From positions 1-64,000 of the forward strand of contig JFLT01000187.1 in the NCBI GenBank assembly GCA_000634195.1: DNA of 64,000 nt, given 5' to 3'. Below are positions 26,699 through 37,460 of this stretch, piece by piece (position 1 is the stretch's first letter; each line of letters starts with the position of its first letter). Both the position numbers and the translations under genes were made by a program. This DNA is from Prochlorococcus sp. scB243_495D8 (GTDB lineage Bacteria; Cyanobacteriota; Cyanobacteriia; PCC-6307; Cyanobiaceae). The notes beneath the pieces are model-generated. The model saw nothing but the letters and a program-made list of their open reading frames with translations, was not told the origin of the DNA and made no database searches.

Positions 26699-28017
26699 TA
26701 ATTGTTAATTAATCCCTCATACCTTTGTGAAATAACATAAGTTTGAATTTGCTTAGCAGTATCTATAGCAACACCCACAAGAATAAGTAAGGAAGTTGCT
26801 CCAAGACCTTGAAAGGTCTGAACATTTGTAGCTCTTTCTACTGCAGCTGGGATTATGGCGACTGAACCCAAAAATAATCCTCCCAATAAAGTCAACCTAT
26901 TTTGTATACCTGATAGGTAGTTTGCTGTATTAGTTCCTGGTCTAACTCCCGGTATCGCTACTCCTCCTTTCTTTAAATTTGAAGCTACATCAACTGGATT
27001 GATAGTAAGAGATGCATAAAAATAGGAGAACCCCAAAATCAAGGAGAAGAATGTAAGAGCATATGGCCATGGATTAGAAGATCCTGGATTTAAACTACTG
27101 GCTAACTTGATTAAGACTGGATTACCCGTAACATTTGCAATAGTTATAGGTAAAAAGATTAAAGCAGATGCAAATATGATAGGCATGACTCCACCTGCAT
27201 TTAATTTCAAAGGTAAATAACTTTGCCTTGTAGGAAGTAGTGTTGAACTTCCTATCTGCCTTTTTGCACTAACAATTGGAATGCGTCTTGCTCCCTCTTG
27301 GACAAAAATAATCCCAACAATTGTCAGTAAAAATACACCAAGTAAAACTGCTATACCTAAAACATCTCCTCTATCGCCAGTTTGAGCTTTTTCAATAGTT
27401 GAACTTAGAGCCTTAGGTAAAGTCGAAACAATATTCAAAAAAATTACCAATGAAGCTCCTTGACCTATCCCTTTCTCCGTAATAATTTCACTAAACCACA
27501 TTACTAACATTGAGCCAGTAACTAGGGCAATGGAGGTTTGCAGGACAAATGTAGTTTCACTTATTCCCTGAATAGCATATTGTTTGAGAATTAAGGAAAA
27601 AATTATACTTTGCAAAAAACCCCATCCTAATGAAACATATCTAGTTATTTGAGCAATTTTTCTTCTTCCCGCTTCTCCTTCATTTTTTTGTAAATCTTCA
27701 AGCACAGGCAATGAAGCTGTGAGAAGCTGAATAATAATTGATGCGTTGATAAATGGAAGTATACCTAATGCGAATATTCCTAAAGTTGAAATTCCTCCTC
27801 CAGTAAAAATATCTAAAAAACCTATTAATTGCCCCCCCTGATCTATAAAACTTTTAAAAGCAACCCTATCAATACCAGGCATAGGGATATATATACCAAG
27901 TCTTACTAAAAGGAGGAGACCTAGAGTAGTTAAAACTCTACTCCTCAGCTCTTTATTTAAAAATAATTGGGAAAGTATTTCAGAAGCGCTAGGATTTCTA
28001 CTTTTGTTGACAAACAT
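26698..28017 (-). CDS. secY: Protein translocase subunit SecY
   Basis: A 439-residue channel subunit of the Sec translocon, with ten hydrophobic segments. Plug/TM2 region [19 protein letters not shown], and conserved loops [10 protein letters not shown] (as [14 protein letters not shown]), EGARRIPI and GVRPG. In cyanobacteria it serves both plasma and thylakoid membranes. It sits between rplO and adk in the spc operon order. Confidence 0.98.
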   Translation of the reverse strand: MFVNKSRNPSASEILSQLFLNKELRSRVLTTLGLLLLVRLGIYIPMPGIDRVAFKSFIDQGGQLIGFLDIFTGGGISTLGIFALGILPFINASIIIQLLTASLPVLEDLQKNEGEAGRRKIAQITRYVSLGWGFLQSIIFSLILKQYAIQGISETTFVLQTSIALVTGSMLVMWFSEIITEKGIGQGASLVIFLNIVSTLPKALSSTIEKAQTGDRGDVLGIAVLLGVFLLTIVGIIFVQEGARRIPIVSAKRQIGSSTLLPTRQSYLPLKLNAGGVMPIIFASALIFLPITIANVTGNPVLIKLASSLNPGSSNPWPYALTFFSLILGFSYFYASLTINPVDVASNLKKGGVAIPGVRPGTNTANYLSGIQNRLTLLGGLFLGSVAIIPAAVERATNVQTFQGLGATSLLILVGVAIDTAKQIQTYVISQRYEGLINN

Positions 28018-28047
28018 TTTTTAAGCTTACCTAAATTTTTAGTAAAT

Positions 28048-28506
28048 TTATTTATTATTTATAAGCTCGCAGGATCCACCAGCGTCCTCAATTTTTTGTT
28101 TTGCAACTTTTGTAAATGCGTGAGCTTGGACTTTAAGCTTTACATTAAGTTTTCCGTTACCAAGGATTTTTAAAGGAAATTTGGGCTTGAAGATTAATCC
28201 TTTTTTAACTAATGAGTCTAGGTTAACAGTATCGTTATCTTTGAAATCATTTAATTTTTCTAAATTAATTATCGAAAAATTCTTTTGATTAATTATTTCA
28301 AAGTGCTTTAATTTTGGAACTCTTCTATATAAGGGCATTTGGCCACCTTCAAAGCCTGGACGTGTAGGTCTTCCAGAACGTGACTTTTGTCCTCTCATTC
28401 CAAAACCACATGATGCACCCTGACCGGCTGCAATTCCTCTACCCTTTCTTAATTTTTTCTTTCTCGAGCCAGAGTTTGATTTAAGTGTATTTAATGTTGA
28501 AGTCAT
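28048..28506 (-). CDS. rplO: 50S ribosomal protein L15
   Basis: A 152-residue protein starting at [20 protein letters not shown]; the eight residues that could be added upstream overlap rpsE and are not family-like. The Gly-rich [20 protein letters not shown] is diagnostic, and [15 protein letters not shown] follows. rpsE lies directly upstream with no rpmD (L30) between, as usual in cyanobacteria. Confidence 0.97.
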   Translation of the reverse strand: MTSTLNTLKSNSGSRKKKLRKGRGIAAGQGASCGFGMRGQKSRSGRPTRPGFEGGQMPLYRRVPKLKHFEIINQKNFSIINLEKLNDFKDNDTVNLDSLVKKGLIFKPKFPLKILGNGKLNVKLKVQAHAFTKVAKQKIEDAGGSCELINNK

Positions 28507-28510
28507 AATT

Positions 28511-29131
28511 TTAAGAATAGAGCTGTTCAAGTGAGATACCTCTCTCCCTAGAGGCAGATTTGTGTGTTCTTAATTGAGAAAGAGCTACCATAGCAGCTCT
28601 AGCATTATTCAAAGGTGTTTTACTACCCAATCTTTTTGCTAAAACATTTTTGATACCAGCTAATTCTAAAACTGTTCTTATTGAACCACCAGCAATTACA
28701 CCTGTACCTGGGGCAGCTGGTCTAATTAGAACATTAGCAGCACCATCGCGGCCTAAAGATAAAGTCGGTATTGAATTATTTGGGGTTAAAGGAACCCTAA
28801 CAAGATTCTTTTTACCATCTGAAACCCCCTTTCTCACCGCACCAATGACATCCCCTGCTTTACCAACTCCAACTCCAACTTGACCTTTCTCATTACCTAC
28901 AACAACAATTGCTCTAAAACTCATTTTTTTTCCACCCTTAACAGTCTTAGAAACCCTTCGAATTTGAACAACTCTTTCTTGCCAATCAGAATCTCTCTCT
29001 AGATTTTTTGAATCACCTCTCCTATTTCTTTTTCGATCATTACGATTATTCTTTTTTTGTTCTACGGGCATAGCTCCAGGAACGTTATCGTTCTTAGATT
29101 GAATTTCTTGTTTCGTTGGTGTGTCAGTCAT
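28511..29131 (-). CDS. rpsE: 30S ribosomal protein S5
   Basis: A 206-residue protein with a charged N-terminal extension of about 50 residues (Asn/Lys/Arg-rich). The core reads [39 protein letters not shown] and the C-terminal [13 protein letters not shown]. It forms part of the mRNA entry region of the 30S subunit. Confidence 0.98.
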   Translation of the reverse strand: MTDTPTKQEIQSKNDNVPGAMPVEQKKNNRNDRKRNRRGDSKNLERDSDWQERVVQIRRVSKTVKGGKKMSFRAIVVVGNEKGQVGVGVGKAGDVIGAVRKGVSDGKKNLVRVPLTPNNSIPTLSLGRDGAANVLIRPAAPGTGVIAGGSIRTVLELAGIKNVLAKRLGSKTPLNNARAAMVALSQLRTHKSASRERGISLEQLYS

Positions 29132-29146
29132 AATAAAAATTAAGAG

Positions 29147-29515
29147 TTAAAATTCTAGGCCAGCTTCACGAGCAGCGTCTGCAAGTGCCTTTACTCTGCC
29201 GTGATATAGATTACCTCCACGGTCAAAAATTACTTGCTTAATCCCTTTTTTTATAGCTCTCTTAGCTAATAATTTTCCAACAATGGAAGAAGAATTACAA
29301 TCAGAGGGTAATTTCTCAGATTTTTCTCTTAGTTCCTTATCAACAGTTGAAGCTGAACAAATAGTTGTTTGAGCACTATCATCTATAACCTGGGCATAAA
29401 TATGGTTATTGGAGCGAAAAACAGACAATCTTGGACGCGTTGCATCTCCAATTAAGTATCTCCTTAATCTTCTATGCCTTTTTTGGGTTTGTAATTTCCT
29501 GGAAAGTTTGGTCAT
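29147..29515 (-). CDS. rplR: 50S ribosomal protein L18
   Basis: A 122-residue 5S rRNA-binding protein. [20 protein letters not shown] and the C-terminal [20 protein letters not shown] are diagnostic. It lies between rplF and rpsE. Confidence 0.98.
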   Translation of the reverse strand: MTKLSRKLQTQKRHRRLRRYLIGDATRPRLSVFRSNNHIYAQVIDDSAQTTICSASTVDKELREKSEKLPSDCNSSSIVGKLLAKRAIKKGIKQVIFDRGGNLYHGRVKALADAAREAGLEF

Positions 29516-29529
29516 TTTTTTAATTGGAA

Positions 29530-30069
29530 TTATTTTTTGCCAGATTTACCAGCTTTTCTGAGAATTCTCTCATCATGGTATTTAATTCCTTTTCCTTTAT
29601 ATGGCTCTGGAGGTCTAATTGATCTGATTTTTGCTGCTTCATTGCCAACAATTTCCTTATCAATTCCAGATACGGTAACGTTTGTATTACTCTCAACTTT
29701 GTATGTTATACCATCAGGGGGGATCATTTCTACAGGATGACTATATCCTGCACTAACAACTAGATTTTTACCTTTTACTTGTGCTCTTGATCCAACGCCT
29801 ACAATTTCTAGTTTCTTTGAAAAACCTTGAGTAACCCCTTCAACCATATTTGCAATTAAAGCTCTACATAAACCATGTCTCTGCCTTGAATGTATTTTGG
29901 TTGTGGTAGGACTCACGACAACAGTATTATCTTTCTTATCAAAACTAACTCCCTCAGGCATGAGACGTTTTAACTCACCTTTTGGGCCCTTTACTGTAAC
30001 TGTTAATCCATCAAAATCAACTGTAACTTTCTCTGGAATAAGTACTGGTGTTTTTCCGATTCTTGACAT
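29530..30069 (-). CDS. rplF: 50S ribosomal protein L6
   Basis: A 179-residue protein with [18 protein letters not shown] at the start and the signature [12 protein letters not shown] near the C-terminus. Two repeated L6 domains are evident. It lies in the spc order after rpsH. Confidence 0.98.
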   Translation of the reverse strand: MSRIGKTPVLIPEKVTVDFDGLTVTVKGPKGELKRLMPEGVSFDKKDNTVVVSPTTTKIHSRQRHGLCRALIANMVEGVTQGFSKKLEIVGVGSRAQVKGKNLVVSAGYSHPVEMIPPDGITYKVESNTNVTVSGIDKEIVGNEAAKIRSIRPPEPYKGKGIKYHDERILRKAGKSGKK

Positions 30070-30081
30070 GATTAATTCTCC

Positions 30082-30483
30082 TTAATAAACATAGCAGAGG
30101 ACTTCGCCGCCAATGCCTTGTTTTCTAGCATCGCGATCACTCATAACGCCTTTAGAAGTTGATATTATGGCAACTCCAAGACCTCCAAGAACTTTTGGTA
30201 AACCTCTAGTATTCTTATATATTCTCAAACCAGGTTTACTAACTCTTTGCATAGATCGGATAGTAGGAAATTTGTTTTTTCCACTATATTTGAGGCCGAG
30301 TATTATTTGTGATTTATAACCTTCACCTTCCTCATTAATATCAGAAATGAAACCCTCTTTTTGAAGTACTTTGGCGATACTTAAGGACATTTTTGAACCT
30401 GGAATTGTTGTGGTTGTATGCTTTTTTTGACTCGCATTTCTAATTCGAGTAAGCATATCTGAAATAGGATCGTGATTTGACAT
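30082..30483 (-). CDS. rpsH: 30S ribosomal protein S8
   Basis: A 133-residue protein starting [19 protein letters not shown], with the C-terminal signature [20 protein letters not shown]. rplE is 9 bp upstream; the rpsN gene that sits between L5 and S8 in many bacteria is absent here. Confidence 0.98.
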   Translation of the reverse strand: MSNHDPISDMLTRIRNASQKKHTTTTIPGSKMSLSIAKVLQKEGFISDINEEGEGYKSQIILGLKYSGKNKFPTIRSMQRVSKPGLRIYKNTRGLPKVLGGLGVAIISTSKGVMSDRDARKQGIGGEVLCYVY

Positions 30484-30492
30484 AGTTTTAAT

Positions 30493-31032
30493 TTAATTCT
30501 TACTAAAAGGCATTCCTAACTCCTGCAAAAGAGCTTTACCTTCTTGATCTGATTTTGCACTAGTGACAATAGTTATATCCATACCTCTTATTGAATCTAT
30601 TTTATCAAAAGAGATTTCAGGAAAAATCAATTGCTCTTTCACGCCAACGGTGTAATTACCTCTCCCATCAAAACTTTTTGGATTAACTCCTCTAAAGTCT
30701 CTTATTCTTGGTAAAGCTAGATTTATAAATCTCTCCAAAAAAGAATACATTCTGTCTCCTCTCAAAGTTACAGTACAACCAATAGGCATGCCCTCACGAA
30801 TTTTAAAACCCGCGATAGCTTTTTTGGCCCTAGTTACTAAAGCCTTTTGTCCTGTAATTGTTGCCATTTCATTTAAAGAGGCTTCAAGAGCTTTCGAATT
30901 CGAAGCTGCTTCACCAAGACCTCTGTTAACGTTGACTTTGACAACTTTAGGTACTTGATGAATATTTTTAAGACCAAGATCCTTTAAAAGTTTTGGTCTT
31001 ATTGATTCTTTGTAGCGATTTTTTAGAGTCAT
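30493..31032 (-). CDS. rplE: 50S ribosomal protein L5
   Basis: A 179-residue 5S rRNA-binding protein with [34 protein letters not shown] and the C-terminal [20 protein letters not shown]. It lies between rplX and rpsH, with a 74-bp spacer before rplX. Confidence 0.98.
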   Translation of the reverse strand: MTLKNRYKESIRPKLLKDLGLKNIHQVPKVVKVNVNRGLGEAASNSKALEASLNEMATITGQKALVTRAKKAIAGFKIREGMPIGCTVTLRGDRMYSFLERFINLALPRIRDFRGVNPKSFDGRGNYTVGVKEQLIFPEISFDKIDSIRGMDITIVTSAKSDQEGKALLQELGMPFSKN

Positions 31033-31106
31033 AATTTTTTGTTAATTCTGGTCTTTGTCAGAATTGATAAATTAGCAAAAGTTGAAATCTGGTTTCTGAT
31101 GAAAAA

Positions 31107-31463
31107 TTAATCAATTACTTCACCAGTTTTCTTCAATCTTCTTTTCTTAACCCCCTCTTTATCAATAAAGTATTCAATCTTACTTGTAAGATTTTTATCC
31201 TTTGAAAAAAACATTACATTTGATGCATGTAAAGATCCTTCTTCTGTAAGAATTCTTCCAGTTTCTCCTTCCTGAGTTGGTTTTACATGTTTGGTCCTAA
31301 GGTTAATTCCCTTAACAACTACTCTATTTTCAAGAGGGATAGTTTTTAAAACTTCACCAGTTTTCCCTTTGTCTTTCCCATTAATTACTTTTACCAAATC
31401 TCCAGTTTTGATTCTCATTTTTATTCTCTTGAAATTTTTCTTTTGCTTTAATGAATCCAACAT
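31107..31463 (-). CDS. rplX: 50S ribosomal protein L24
   Basis: A 118-residue protein with the KOW motif near the start ([20 protein letters not shown]) and the C-terminal [14 protein letters not shown] shorter start at 31418 (MRIKTGDL) is possible, but the ATG at 31463 has a perfect GGAGGTGA ribosome site 5 nt upstream and begins right after the rplN stop, so the 15-residue extension is preferred. Confidence 0.95.
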   Translation of the reverse strand: MLDSLKQKKNFKRIKMRIKTGDLVKVINGKDKGKTGEVLKTIPLENRVVVKGINLRTKHVKPTQEGETGRILTEEGSLHASNVMFFSKDKNLTSKIEYFIDKEGVKKRRLKKTGEVID

Positions 31464-31829
31464 TTAAATCACCTCCGGAGCAAGAGAAACAATCTTTGTA
31501 TAATTTTTATCCCGCAGTTCTCTAGCTACAGGACCAAAGACTCTAGTACCTTTTGGATTCTTATCTTCATTAATCAATACTGCCGCATTGTCATCAAATC
31601 TGATTGAATTACCAGTATTTCTTCTTAATGTTGCTTTAGTTCTGACGATAACAGCTTTAACAACTTCAGATTTCTTAACTCCCATGTTAGGAAGAGCATC
31701 TTTTACAGTTGCTACGATTACATCCCCGACATGTGCATACCTTCTATTAGAGCCTAAAACCCTAATACATTGGAGTCTTTTTGCTCCGCTATTATCGGCA
31801 ACTGTTAAATAAGTTTCTTGTTGAATCAT
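31464..31829 (-). CDS. rplN: 50S ribosomal protein L14
   Basis: A 121-residue protein with [20 protein letters not shown] at the start, and the L14 signature around [20 protein letters not shown] and [10 protein letters not shown]. Its start overlaps the rpsQ stop by 4 nt. Confidence 0.99.
31469..31476 (-). promoter_or_regulatory. Shine-Dalgarno sequence deciding the rplX start
   Basis: On the minus strand GGAGGTGA lies inside the last codons of rplN, 5 nt before the ATG at 31463. It is a full complement of the 16S anti-SD core and supports the longer form of L24. Confidence 0.75.
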
Positions 31830-32092
31830 TTTTTAACCTCCTTAGCCTGACTTGTTTTGTTGAGAATCTCTTCTATGGCCCATCTTTTTTGAGCACTAAG
31901 CGGTCTAGTTTCTCTAATTTTAACTCGATCACCTAAAACGCATGTATTTTCTGGATCATGCGCCTTATATCTAGTAGTTCTACTTACAATTTTTTTATAA
32001 GTGGGATGTGGATATCTGTTAATAACAGCAACAACAACTGTTTTATCCATTTTGTCGCTGACAACAGTACCAATTCTTTCTTTAAGTGCCAT
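31826..32092 (-). CDS. rpsQ: 30S ribosomal protein S17
   Basis: An 88-residue protein with [38 protein letters not shown] and [18 protein letters not shown]. It overlaps rplN by 4 nt and follows rpmC by 9 bp. Confidence 0.98.
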
Positions 32093-32101
32093 AACTAATA
32101 A

Positions 32102-32320
32102 TTAATCAGAAGTTGTTTTAGAAGCAGATTGACTCTTACTGAGAGTGAGTAATTGCGCAACTTGTTTCTTGATAATTTTAAATTTATGAGTTTCATTGAG
32201 CTGTCTTGTAGCTTGTTTGAATCTCAAGTCAAAAAGATCTTTTCGTAATTGGTCAATCTTTTCAGTAATTTGTTCAGAATTTAATTTTTTAAATTCCTTA
32301 AGTGACTCTGAGTTTTTCAT
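32102..32320 (-). CDS. rpmC: 50S ribosomal protein L29
   Basis: A 72-residue helical-hairpin protein near the peptide exit. [20 protein letters not shown] is the L29 signature. It overlaps rplP by 4 nt. The C-terminal Ser/Lys/Thr tail is poorly conserved in the family. Confidence 0.97.
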   Translation of the reverse strand: MKNSESLKEFKKLNSEQITEKIDQLRKDLFDLRFKQATRQLNETHKFKIIKKQVAQLLTLSKSQSASKTTSD

Positions 32321-32799
32321 TGTTTAACCTCCTCTTGAGATTTTTTAATATTTTTTGTATTTTCTTGGGAGGAATTTTCTAGATTTTTATCAATTGAGAT
32401 AAATTTAGTTTTTACAGGAAGTTTGTATTGAGCCAGACGCATAGCTTCCTTTGCAATTTCCTCAGTGATATCCTCACCACCCATTTCAAAAAGTATTCTT
32501 CCAGGTTTTACAACTGCGACCCAAAACTCTGGATTACCTTTACCAGAACCCATTCTGGTTTCGGCAGGTCTCATGGTTACGGGTTTATCAGGAAATATTC
32601 TTATCCAGATTTGACCACCACGTTTGATATATCTAGTCATAGCTCTTCTGCTTGCTTCAATCTGACGTGCAGTTACCCAGCCACAGTCTTGAGCTTGGAG
32701 AGCAAATTGACCGAATGCAATAGTATTACCTTTTGAGGCTACACCTCTCATTCTGCCTCTATGTTGTTTACGGAATTTAGTACGTTTTGGACTAAGCAT
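32317..32799 (-). CDS. rplP: 50S ribosomal protein L16
   Basis: A 160-residue protein with [19 protein letters not shown] at the start, the [19 protein letters not shown] segment and [19 protein letters not shown]. The C-terminal 25 or so residues, rich in Ser, Glu and Asn, extend past the usual end. Confidence 0.98.
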   Translation of the reverse strand: MLSPKRTKFRKQHRGRMRGVASKGNTIAFGQFALQAQDCGWVTARQIEASRRAMTRYIKRGGQIWIRIFPDKPVTMRPAETRMGSGKGNPEFWVAVVKPGRILFEMGGEDITEEIAKEAMRLAQYKLPVKTKFISIDKNLENSSQENTKNIKKSQEEVKQ

Positions 32800-32810
32800 T
32801 TTTATACCTC

Positions 32811-33542
32811 CTATGAATTCTCATTTGAACGATCCTCAAATTGCTGAGGTCTCCTACTAGCTTTCCTCTTAGGGCTCGCACCCACAGGGATAGTTTGTTC
32901 TTCTTTAGGGAGAACTTCACCTTTGAAAACCCAAACTTTAATGCCTAGAACACCGTAAGTTGTATTAGCTTCACGTGTTGCGTAGTCAATTTCAGCTCTC
33001 AAAGTATGTAAAGGTACTCTACCTTCTCTAGTCCATTCAGTTCTAGCTATTTCAGCACCATTTAACCTTCCCCCTACTTGAATTTTAAGACCTAGAACTC
33101 CAGCTCTTTGAGCCCTTTGTAAGGCCATCCTAATAGTTCTTCTAAAGGCGACTCTTTTTTCTAGTTGTTGAGCAATATATTCAGCTAGTAAAAAAGCATC
33201 AGCATCTACGCGTTCAACTTCAACAACATTTATTCTGACTTGCCTTGTTCTATCACCTATAGTTTTTTGAATGCCAGATCTTAATTCTTCAATACCACTT
33301 CCTTGCCTTCCAACTATAACTCCTGGTCTTGCTGTTTTTAATTCAAGTTCCAGTTGGTCAGCTTTTCTTGCTATTAAGACATCGCTAATTCCTGCTGCTC
33401 CATATTTTTTTTGTATGAAAGTACGAATTTTAAAATCTTCTTGGAGAAGAATTGGATATGTTTTAGAAGTAGCAAACCACTTAGAGCGATGCTCTTGTGT
33501 AATTCCTAATCTTAGTCCAGTAGGATGTATTTTATGTCCCAT
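32811..33542 (-). CDS. rpsC: 30S ribosomal protein S3
   Basis: A 243-residue protein with [20 protein letters not shown], the KH domain motif [18 protein letters not shown] and [21 protein letters not shown] Lys/Arg/Ser-rich C-terminal tail is typical of cyanobacterial S3. Its start overlaps the rplV stop by one base. Confidence 0.99.
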   Translation of the reverse strand: MGHKIHPTGLRLGITQEHRSKWFATSKTYPILLQEDFKIRTFIQKKYGAAGISDVLIARKADQLELELKTARPGVIVGRQGSGIEELRSGIQKTIGDRTRQVRINVVEVERVDADAFLLAEYIAQQLEKRVAFRRTIRMALQRAQRAGVLGLKIQVGGRLNGAEIARTEWTREGRVPLHTLRAEIDYATREANTTYGVLGIKVWVFKGEVLPKEEQTIPVGASPKRKASRRPQQFEDRSNENS

Positions 33543-33928
33543 TAGTTTTGTACCTCCGCATTAGTTTGAGTAGGAGCAGACTCAACAGAAATACTGATGT
33601 GGCAAGTCTGTTTTTTAATTGAAAAAGCTCGACCTTGAGCTCTGGGTCTATACCTTTTCATTACTGGACCACTATTAGCCCATGCAGAGGAAATAACTAG
33701 GGTAGATGGATCCATTCCAAGGTTATGTTCTGCATTAGCAACAGCAGATCTTAGAACTTTAGTGATGGGGTCTGTAGATCTGTAAGGCATAAATTCCAAC
33801 ATAATCAATGCATCTCTATAAGATCTACCCCTTATCTGATCCAAAACTCTTCTCACTTTAGAGGCTGATCCGCGAACATAATTCCCATGAGCAATTGCTG
33901 TTTTTGTTGTTTCAGGTGTTTTTGTCAT
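33542..33928 (-). CDS. rplV: 50S ribosomal protein L22
   Basis: A 128-residue exit-tunnel protein. [20 protein letters not shown] and the C-terminal [20 protein letters not shown] are diagnostic. It overlaps rpsS by 4 nt and rpsC by 1 nt. Confidence 0.98.
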
Positions 33929-34203
33929 GATTTTGCTCCTTTCTTATCTCTTATATGACCTCGGTAAGTGCGTGTAGGAGCAAATTCACCAAGTTTATGA
34001 CCAATCATTTGTTCAGTAATAAATACTGGAATGTGAGTCTTGCCATTATGTACAGCGATTGTGTGACCGATCATTAAAGGTAAAATCGTGGAGGATCTTG
34101 ACCAAGTTTTGATAACAGACTTGTCATTATCGGTATTTTGTTTTTCTACCTTCTTGAGCAGGCTATCTGCTATAAAAGGTCCTTTTTTTAGTGAACGTCC
34201 CAT
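33925..34203 (-). CDS. rpsS: 30S ribosomal protein S19
   Basis: A 92-residue protein starting at [20 protein letters not shown], the family start; the open frame upstream for 31 codons runs into rplB in another frame and is not real. [20 protein letters not shown] and [13 protein letters not shown] are diagnostic. Confidence 0.98.
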
Positions 34204-34240
34204 GATTATGTAATAGAAATTGAAATAATAAATGAAGTAA

Positions 34241-35104
34241 TCAAGAGTCTCTTCCTCCTCTACTCCTCTTAGAAACGCGACGGCGTCTTCGAACAACTAA
34301 TTTATTACTTGGTTTGTTCTTTTTACGTGTCTTTAGTCCAAGAGCTGGCTTACCCCATGGAGTAACTGGGCCTGCTCTACCAATTGGTGCTTTTCCCTCT
34401 CCTCCTCCATGTGGATGATCACATGGGTTCATTACACTACCTCTTACTTGAGGCCTTCTTCCAAGCCATCTTCTTCTTCCTGCTTTACCTAAGCTAGTAT
34501 TTCTTATTTCAGAATTACCTACTTCACCAAGAGTTGCGTAGCATTCTTTTCTTACAAGTCTTACCTCAGTAGATGGGAGTTTTAAAGCAACATAATCTCC
34601 CTCTTTTGCCATAACTTGAGCACTAGCTCCTGCGGATCTAACCATTTGGGCACCCCTACCTGCGTATAACTCAACACAATGAACACTAGATCCTAATGGC
34701 ATAACAGAAAGAGGCATTGCATTTCCATCTTCAATTGGAACACTTTCTCCAGAAATGACGTTTTGTCCGACTTTTACTCCTGCTGGAGCGATAATATATC
34801 TTTTCTCTCCATCTTCGTAAAATAAAAGTGCCAACCTTGCATTTCTATGAGGATCGTAGTGAATAGCTGCAACTTTAGCGTTGATATTTCTTTTATCTCT
34901 TCTAAAGTCGACCAATCTATATTGCCTTTTGTGACCACCTCCACGATGACGACAAGTGATAACTCCACGATTATTCCTGCCTTTAACTCTATGTTTTGAA
35001 ACTATTAATGATCTTTCAGGTTTTGCACTTGTGATTTCACTAAAGTCAGTAACTACTCTCTGCCTAGTGCCAGGTGTATAAGGTTTAAATTTACGTATTG
35101 CCAT
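34241..35104 (-). CDS. rplB: 50S ribosomal protein L2
   Basis: A 287-residue core protein of the peptidyl-transferase region. [20 protein letters not shown] and the C-terminal signature [20 protein letters not shown] include the conserved His of the catalytic neighbourhood. It is 12 bp after rplW. Confidence 0.99.
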
Positions 35105-35116
35105 GATTAAAACTCC

Positions 35117-35419
35117 TTAAGATTCTGGAAATAGTTGGATTTTGTCTCCTTCAGCAAGACGTACAATTGCCTTCTTGACCTGAGAACGTTTACCGGAAAA
35201 TTTCCCGACTCTTCTTGTTCTCCTAGGAGGATTCATAGTGTTAACTCCTATGACTTTAACACTGAACAAGGCTTCAATAGCAGCCTTTATTTGTGGTTTA
35301 GCCGCTCTATGATCTACTTCGAAAGTATATTGGTTAAGATCTAGTGCATTTGTAGCTTTTTCAGTAATAATTGGCTTTCGTATTACATCGGCTAAACGAG
35401 AATCGAATAATTTACTCAT
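35117..35419 (-). CDS. rplW: 50S ribosomal protein L23
   Basis: A 100-residue exit-site protein that docks trigger factor and [17 protein letters not shown] and [19 protein letters not shown] are typical. It overlaps the rplD stop by 4 nt. Confidence 0.98.
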   Translation of the reverse strand: MSKLFDSRLADVIRKPIITEKATNALDLNQYTFEVDHRAAKPQIKAAIEALFSVKVIGVNTMNPPRRTRRVGKFSGKRSQVKKAIVRLAEGDKIQLFPES

Positions 35420-36048
35420 GATGCATAAACCTCCTTAATTTTATCTATCGCTGATTGACCTATTACCAATTTATTGGCATTGAGAATATCAAATACATTT
35501 AATTGATCGGCGGCGATTAATTTTACTTTCTCAATATTATTTATGGATTTTTTTATAATATCGGAAGGGCTATCAAGAATAACCAAGACTTTTTCAGTTT
35601 TTTGTATACCTAATCGAGAAAGTCCATTAATGATATCACTTGTTTTAGGCTGCTTTAAAGTAGATCCAAAATCTTCAACAGCCTTCATATCAGGTACTCT
35701 GGACATAAGAGCTGTTCTAAGAGCTAATCTACGTTCCTTACGATTCATATCAAGATTGTAAGAACGTGGCTTCGGTCCAAAAATAATTCCGCCACCAGGT
35801 CTTAAGGGTGTCCTTATTGATCCTTGACGAGCTCTTCCTGTACCTTTTTGTTTGTATGGCTTTCTACCGCCCCCGCGCACTTCAGATCTTGTCAAAGTTG
35901 ATGCTGTCCCTTGTCTTTTATTTGCTAGCTGTCTAAGGACTGCTCTATGGATTAAGTCTGCCGAAGAAGTTTCTTTAGCAACTGCTAAATCAAGAATAAC
36001 TTTGCCTGATTTTTTACCATCCCACTTTAAAGTTTCAAGTGTTGTCAT
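35416..36048 (-). CDS. rplD: 50S ribosomal protein L4
   Basis: A 210-residue tunnel protein. The loop [20 protein letters not shown] and [20 protein letters not shown] are diagnostic. In Escherichia coli L4 also represses its own operon, but no such leader structure is recognisable here. It overlaps rplC by 4 nt. Confidence 0.98.
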   Translation of the reverse strand: MTTLETLKWDGKKSGKVILDLAVAKETSSADLIHRAVLRQLANKRQGTASTLTRSEVRGGGRKPYKQKGTGRARQGSIRTPLRPGGGIIFGPKPRSYNLDMNRKERRLALRTALMSRVPDMKAVEDFGSTLKQPKTSDIINGLSRLGIQKTEKVLVILDSPSDIIKKSINNIEKVKLIAADQLNVFDILNANKLVIGQSAIDKIKEVYAS

Positions 36049-36698
36049 GATTTTTCACCTCCTTTTTTGCCTACAACATTATTTGGCTTAATGTTGACAA
36101 TTGAGCCGGGCTTACCTGGAACAGAACCCTTTACTACGAGCAGATTCTTCTGGTCATCAATTTTTAGAACTAACAATCCTTTGGTAGTTATCTGTTTTCC
36201 TCCGTATCTTCCTGCCATTCTTTTCCCTGGATAAATTCTACCCGGAGTTGTTCCTGCTCCTGTAGATCCTGGTGCTCTATGATTTTTTGAACCATGACTC
36301 ATAGGACCTCTGCTAAAACCATGTCTTTTCTGGTAACCTGCAAAACCTCTACCCATAGATTTGCCACTGATATCAACTTTTTGACCAACCTCAAAGTTTT
36401 TTACAGTTATTTGTTTTCCGATTTCATAAGATGAAGTTTCTTCAACCCTATATTCTTTCAAATGCTTTAAAAGTTCTTCACCTGATTTCAATAAGTGTCC
36501 CTTTTCAGGTTTGCTTAAATGCTTCTCTTTGGACAAGCCATAACCTATCTGAACGGCAGTGTAACCATCCAAAGCAGTTGTTTTCAATTGAGTGACTCGG
36601 CACGGACCAGCCTCTATAAGAGTAACTGGTACCGAATTACCTTTATCATCGAAAAGTTGGGACATGCCCAATTTCTTTCCTAAAATTCCGATAGACAT
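36045..36698 (-). CDS. rplC: 50S ribosomal protein L3
   Basis: A 217-residue protein with [20 protein letters not shown] at the start, and [20 protein letters not shown] plus [15 protein letters not shown]. It is the first gene of the minus-strand supercluster; rpsJ (S10), which heads the run in many bacteria, is not upstream here. Confidence 0.98.
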   Translation of the reverse strand: MSIGILGKKLGMSQLFDDKGNSVPVTLIEAGPCRVTQLKTTALDGYTAVQIGYGLSKEKHLSKPEKGHLLKSGEELLKHLKEYRVEETSSYEIGKQITVKNFEVGQKVDISGKSMGRGFAGYQKRHGFSRGPMSHGSKNHRAPGSTGAGTTPGRIYPGKRMAGRYGGKQITTKGLLVLKIDDQKNLLVVKGSVPGKPGSIVNIKPNNVVGKKGGEKS

Positions 36699-36942
36699 AA
36701 GACTAAATTAGGCTAGCTCGTAATAATTTTTCAATTATCTAAACCCTTTAGTTATTAAGGTTAAGTTAATAAAAAAACAATTAGTAAGGTTGAGACTTAT
36801 CTGGAATAATAGATAGTTTCTCTCGGGATAAACCCACCTGAGTTTTTTAACGAAACGCTAAAAAAATGTGACATTTTCAGAGGCTCGGCTAGCTTGCGAG
36901 CTTAAAAATTCACTGAATTACAATTGTACATCATCAAGTACC

Positions 36943-36962
36943 ATAAAATAAAATAAAATAAA
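36943..36962. repeat. (ATAAA)4 microsatellite upstream of ndhN
   Basis: Four exact tandem copies of the pentamer ATAAA followed by a similar AAATAAAGG that contains the likely ribosome site of ndhN. Copy number may vary between strains by slippage. Confidence 0.7.
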
Positions 36963-36978
36963 AATAAAGGAAATTTTT

Positions 36979-37455
36979 ATGCCATTACTTCTCTCAGGGA
37001 AAAAGTTTCATAACGATTTAAAAACAAACAAATGTCTCGCAATATTTGCTCCTCTTGAAGGTGGTTATGAAACTCGTCTTTTGAGGAGAATGAGGGCCAA
37101 AGGCTTTAAAACTTTCATAACTTCAGCAAGAGGGCTTGGAGATCCAGAAGTTTTCTTGCTCAAATTGCATGGCGTTAGACCACCTCACCTTGGTCATCAA
37201 AGTGTAGGAAGAAACGGAGCGCTTGGGGAAGTTCAACAAGTAATCCCACAAGCTTCTGAGTTATTTAATGAAAATGATAAAAATAAATTACTTTGGTTAT
37301 TAGAGGGTCAAGTATTATCTCAATCTGAATTAGAGAGCTTAATAGAGATTTGCACTAACGATAATAAACTAACAATAGTTGTTGAAATGGGGGGTTCAAG
37401 AAAACTTGAATGGAAACCATTAAGTAATTATATTTTGGACGAATTTGAAAGTTAA
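36979..37455 (+). CDS. ndhN: NAD(P)H-quinone oxidoreductase subunit N (NDH-1)
   Basis: A 158-residue oxygenic-photosynthesis-specific subunit of the ferredoxin-accepting NDH-1 complex used in cyclic electron flow and respiration. [20 protein letters not shown] and [20 protein letters not shown] are the family signature. The start has a clear AAAGGAAA ribosome site. It is followed after 5 bp by ldpA, a common cyanobacterial pairing, so the two are probably co-transcribed. Confidence 0.96.
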   Translation: MPLLLSGKKFHNDLKTNKCLAIFAPLEGGYETRLLRRMRAKGFKTFITSARGLGDPEVFLLKLHGVRPPHLGHQSVGRNGALGEVQQVIPQASELFNENDKNKLLWLLEGQVLSQSELESLIEICTNDNKLTIVVEMGGSRKLEWKPLSNYILDEFES

Positions 37456-37460
37456 ATTGT

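Noticed and set aside
28650-28883. Plus-strand open frame opposite rpsE
   Set aside because: It is a shadow of a highly conserved ribosomal gene, with composition set by the other strand. The same holds for the other antisense frames within the ribosomal, psaAB and ppc genes.
34204-34296. N-terminal extension of S19
   Set aside because: The extra 31 codons overlap rplB in another frame and contain no S19-like sequence; the family start MGRSLKKGP is clear.
36826-36860. Hairpin followed by T-run in the rplC/ndhN spacer (CTCGGG...CCC..GAG)
   Set aside because: The stem has a 4-nt bulge and lies on the strand with no upstream gene; attenuation of either operon is not supported by its orientation.
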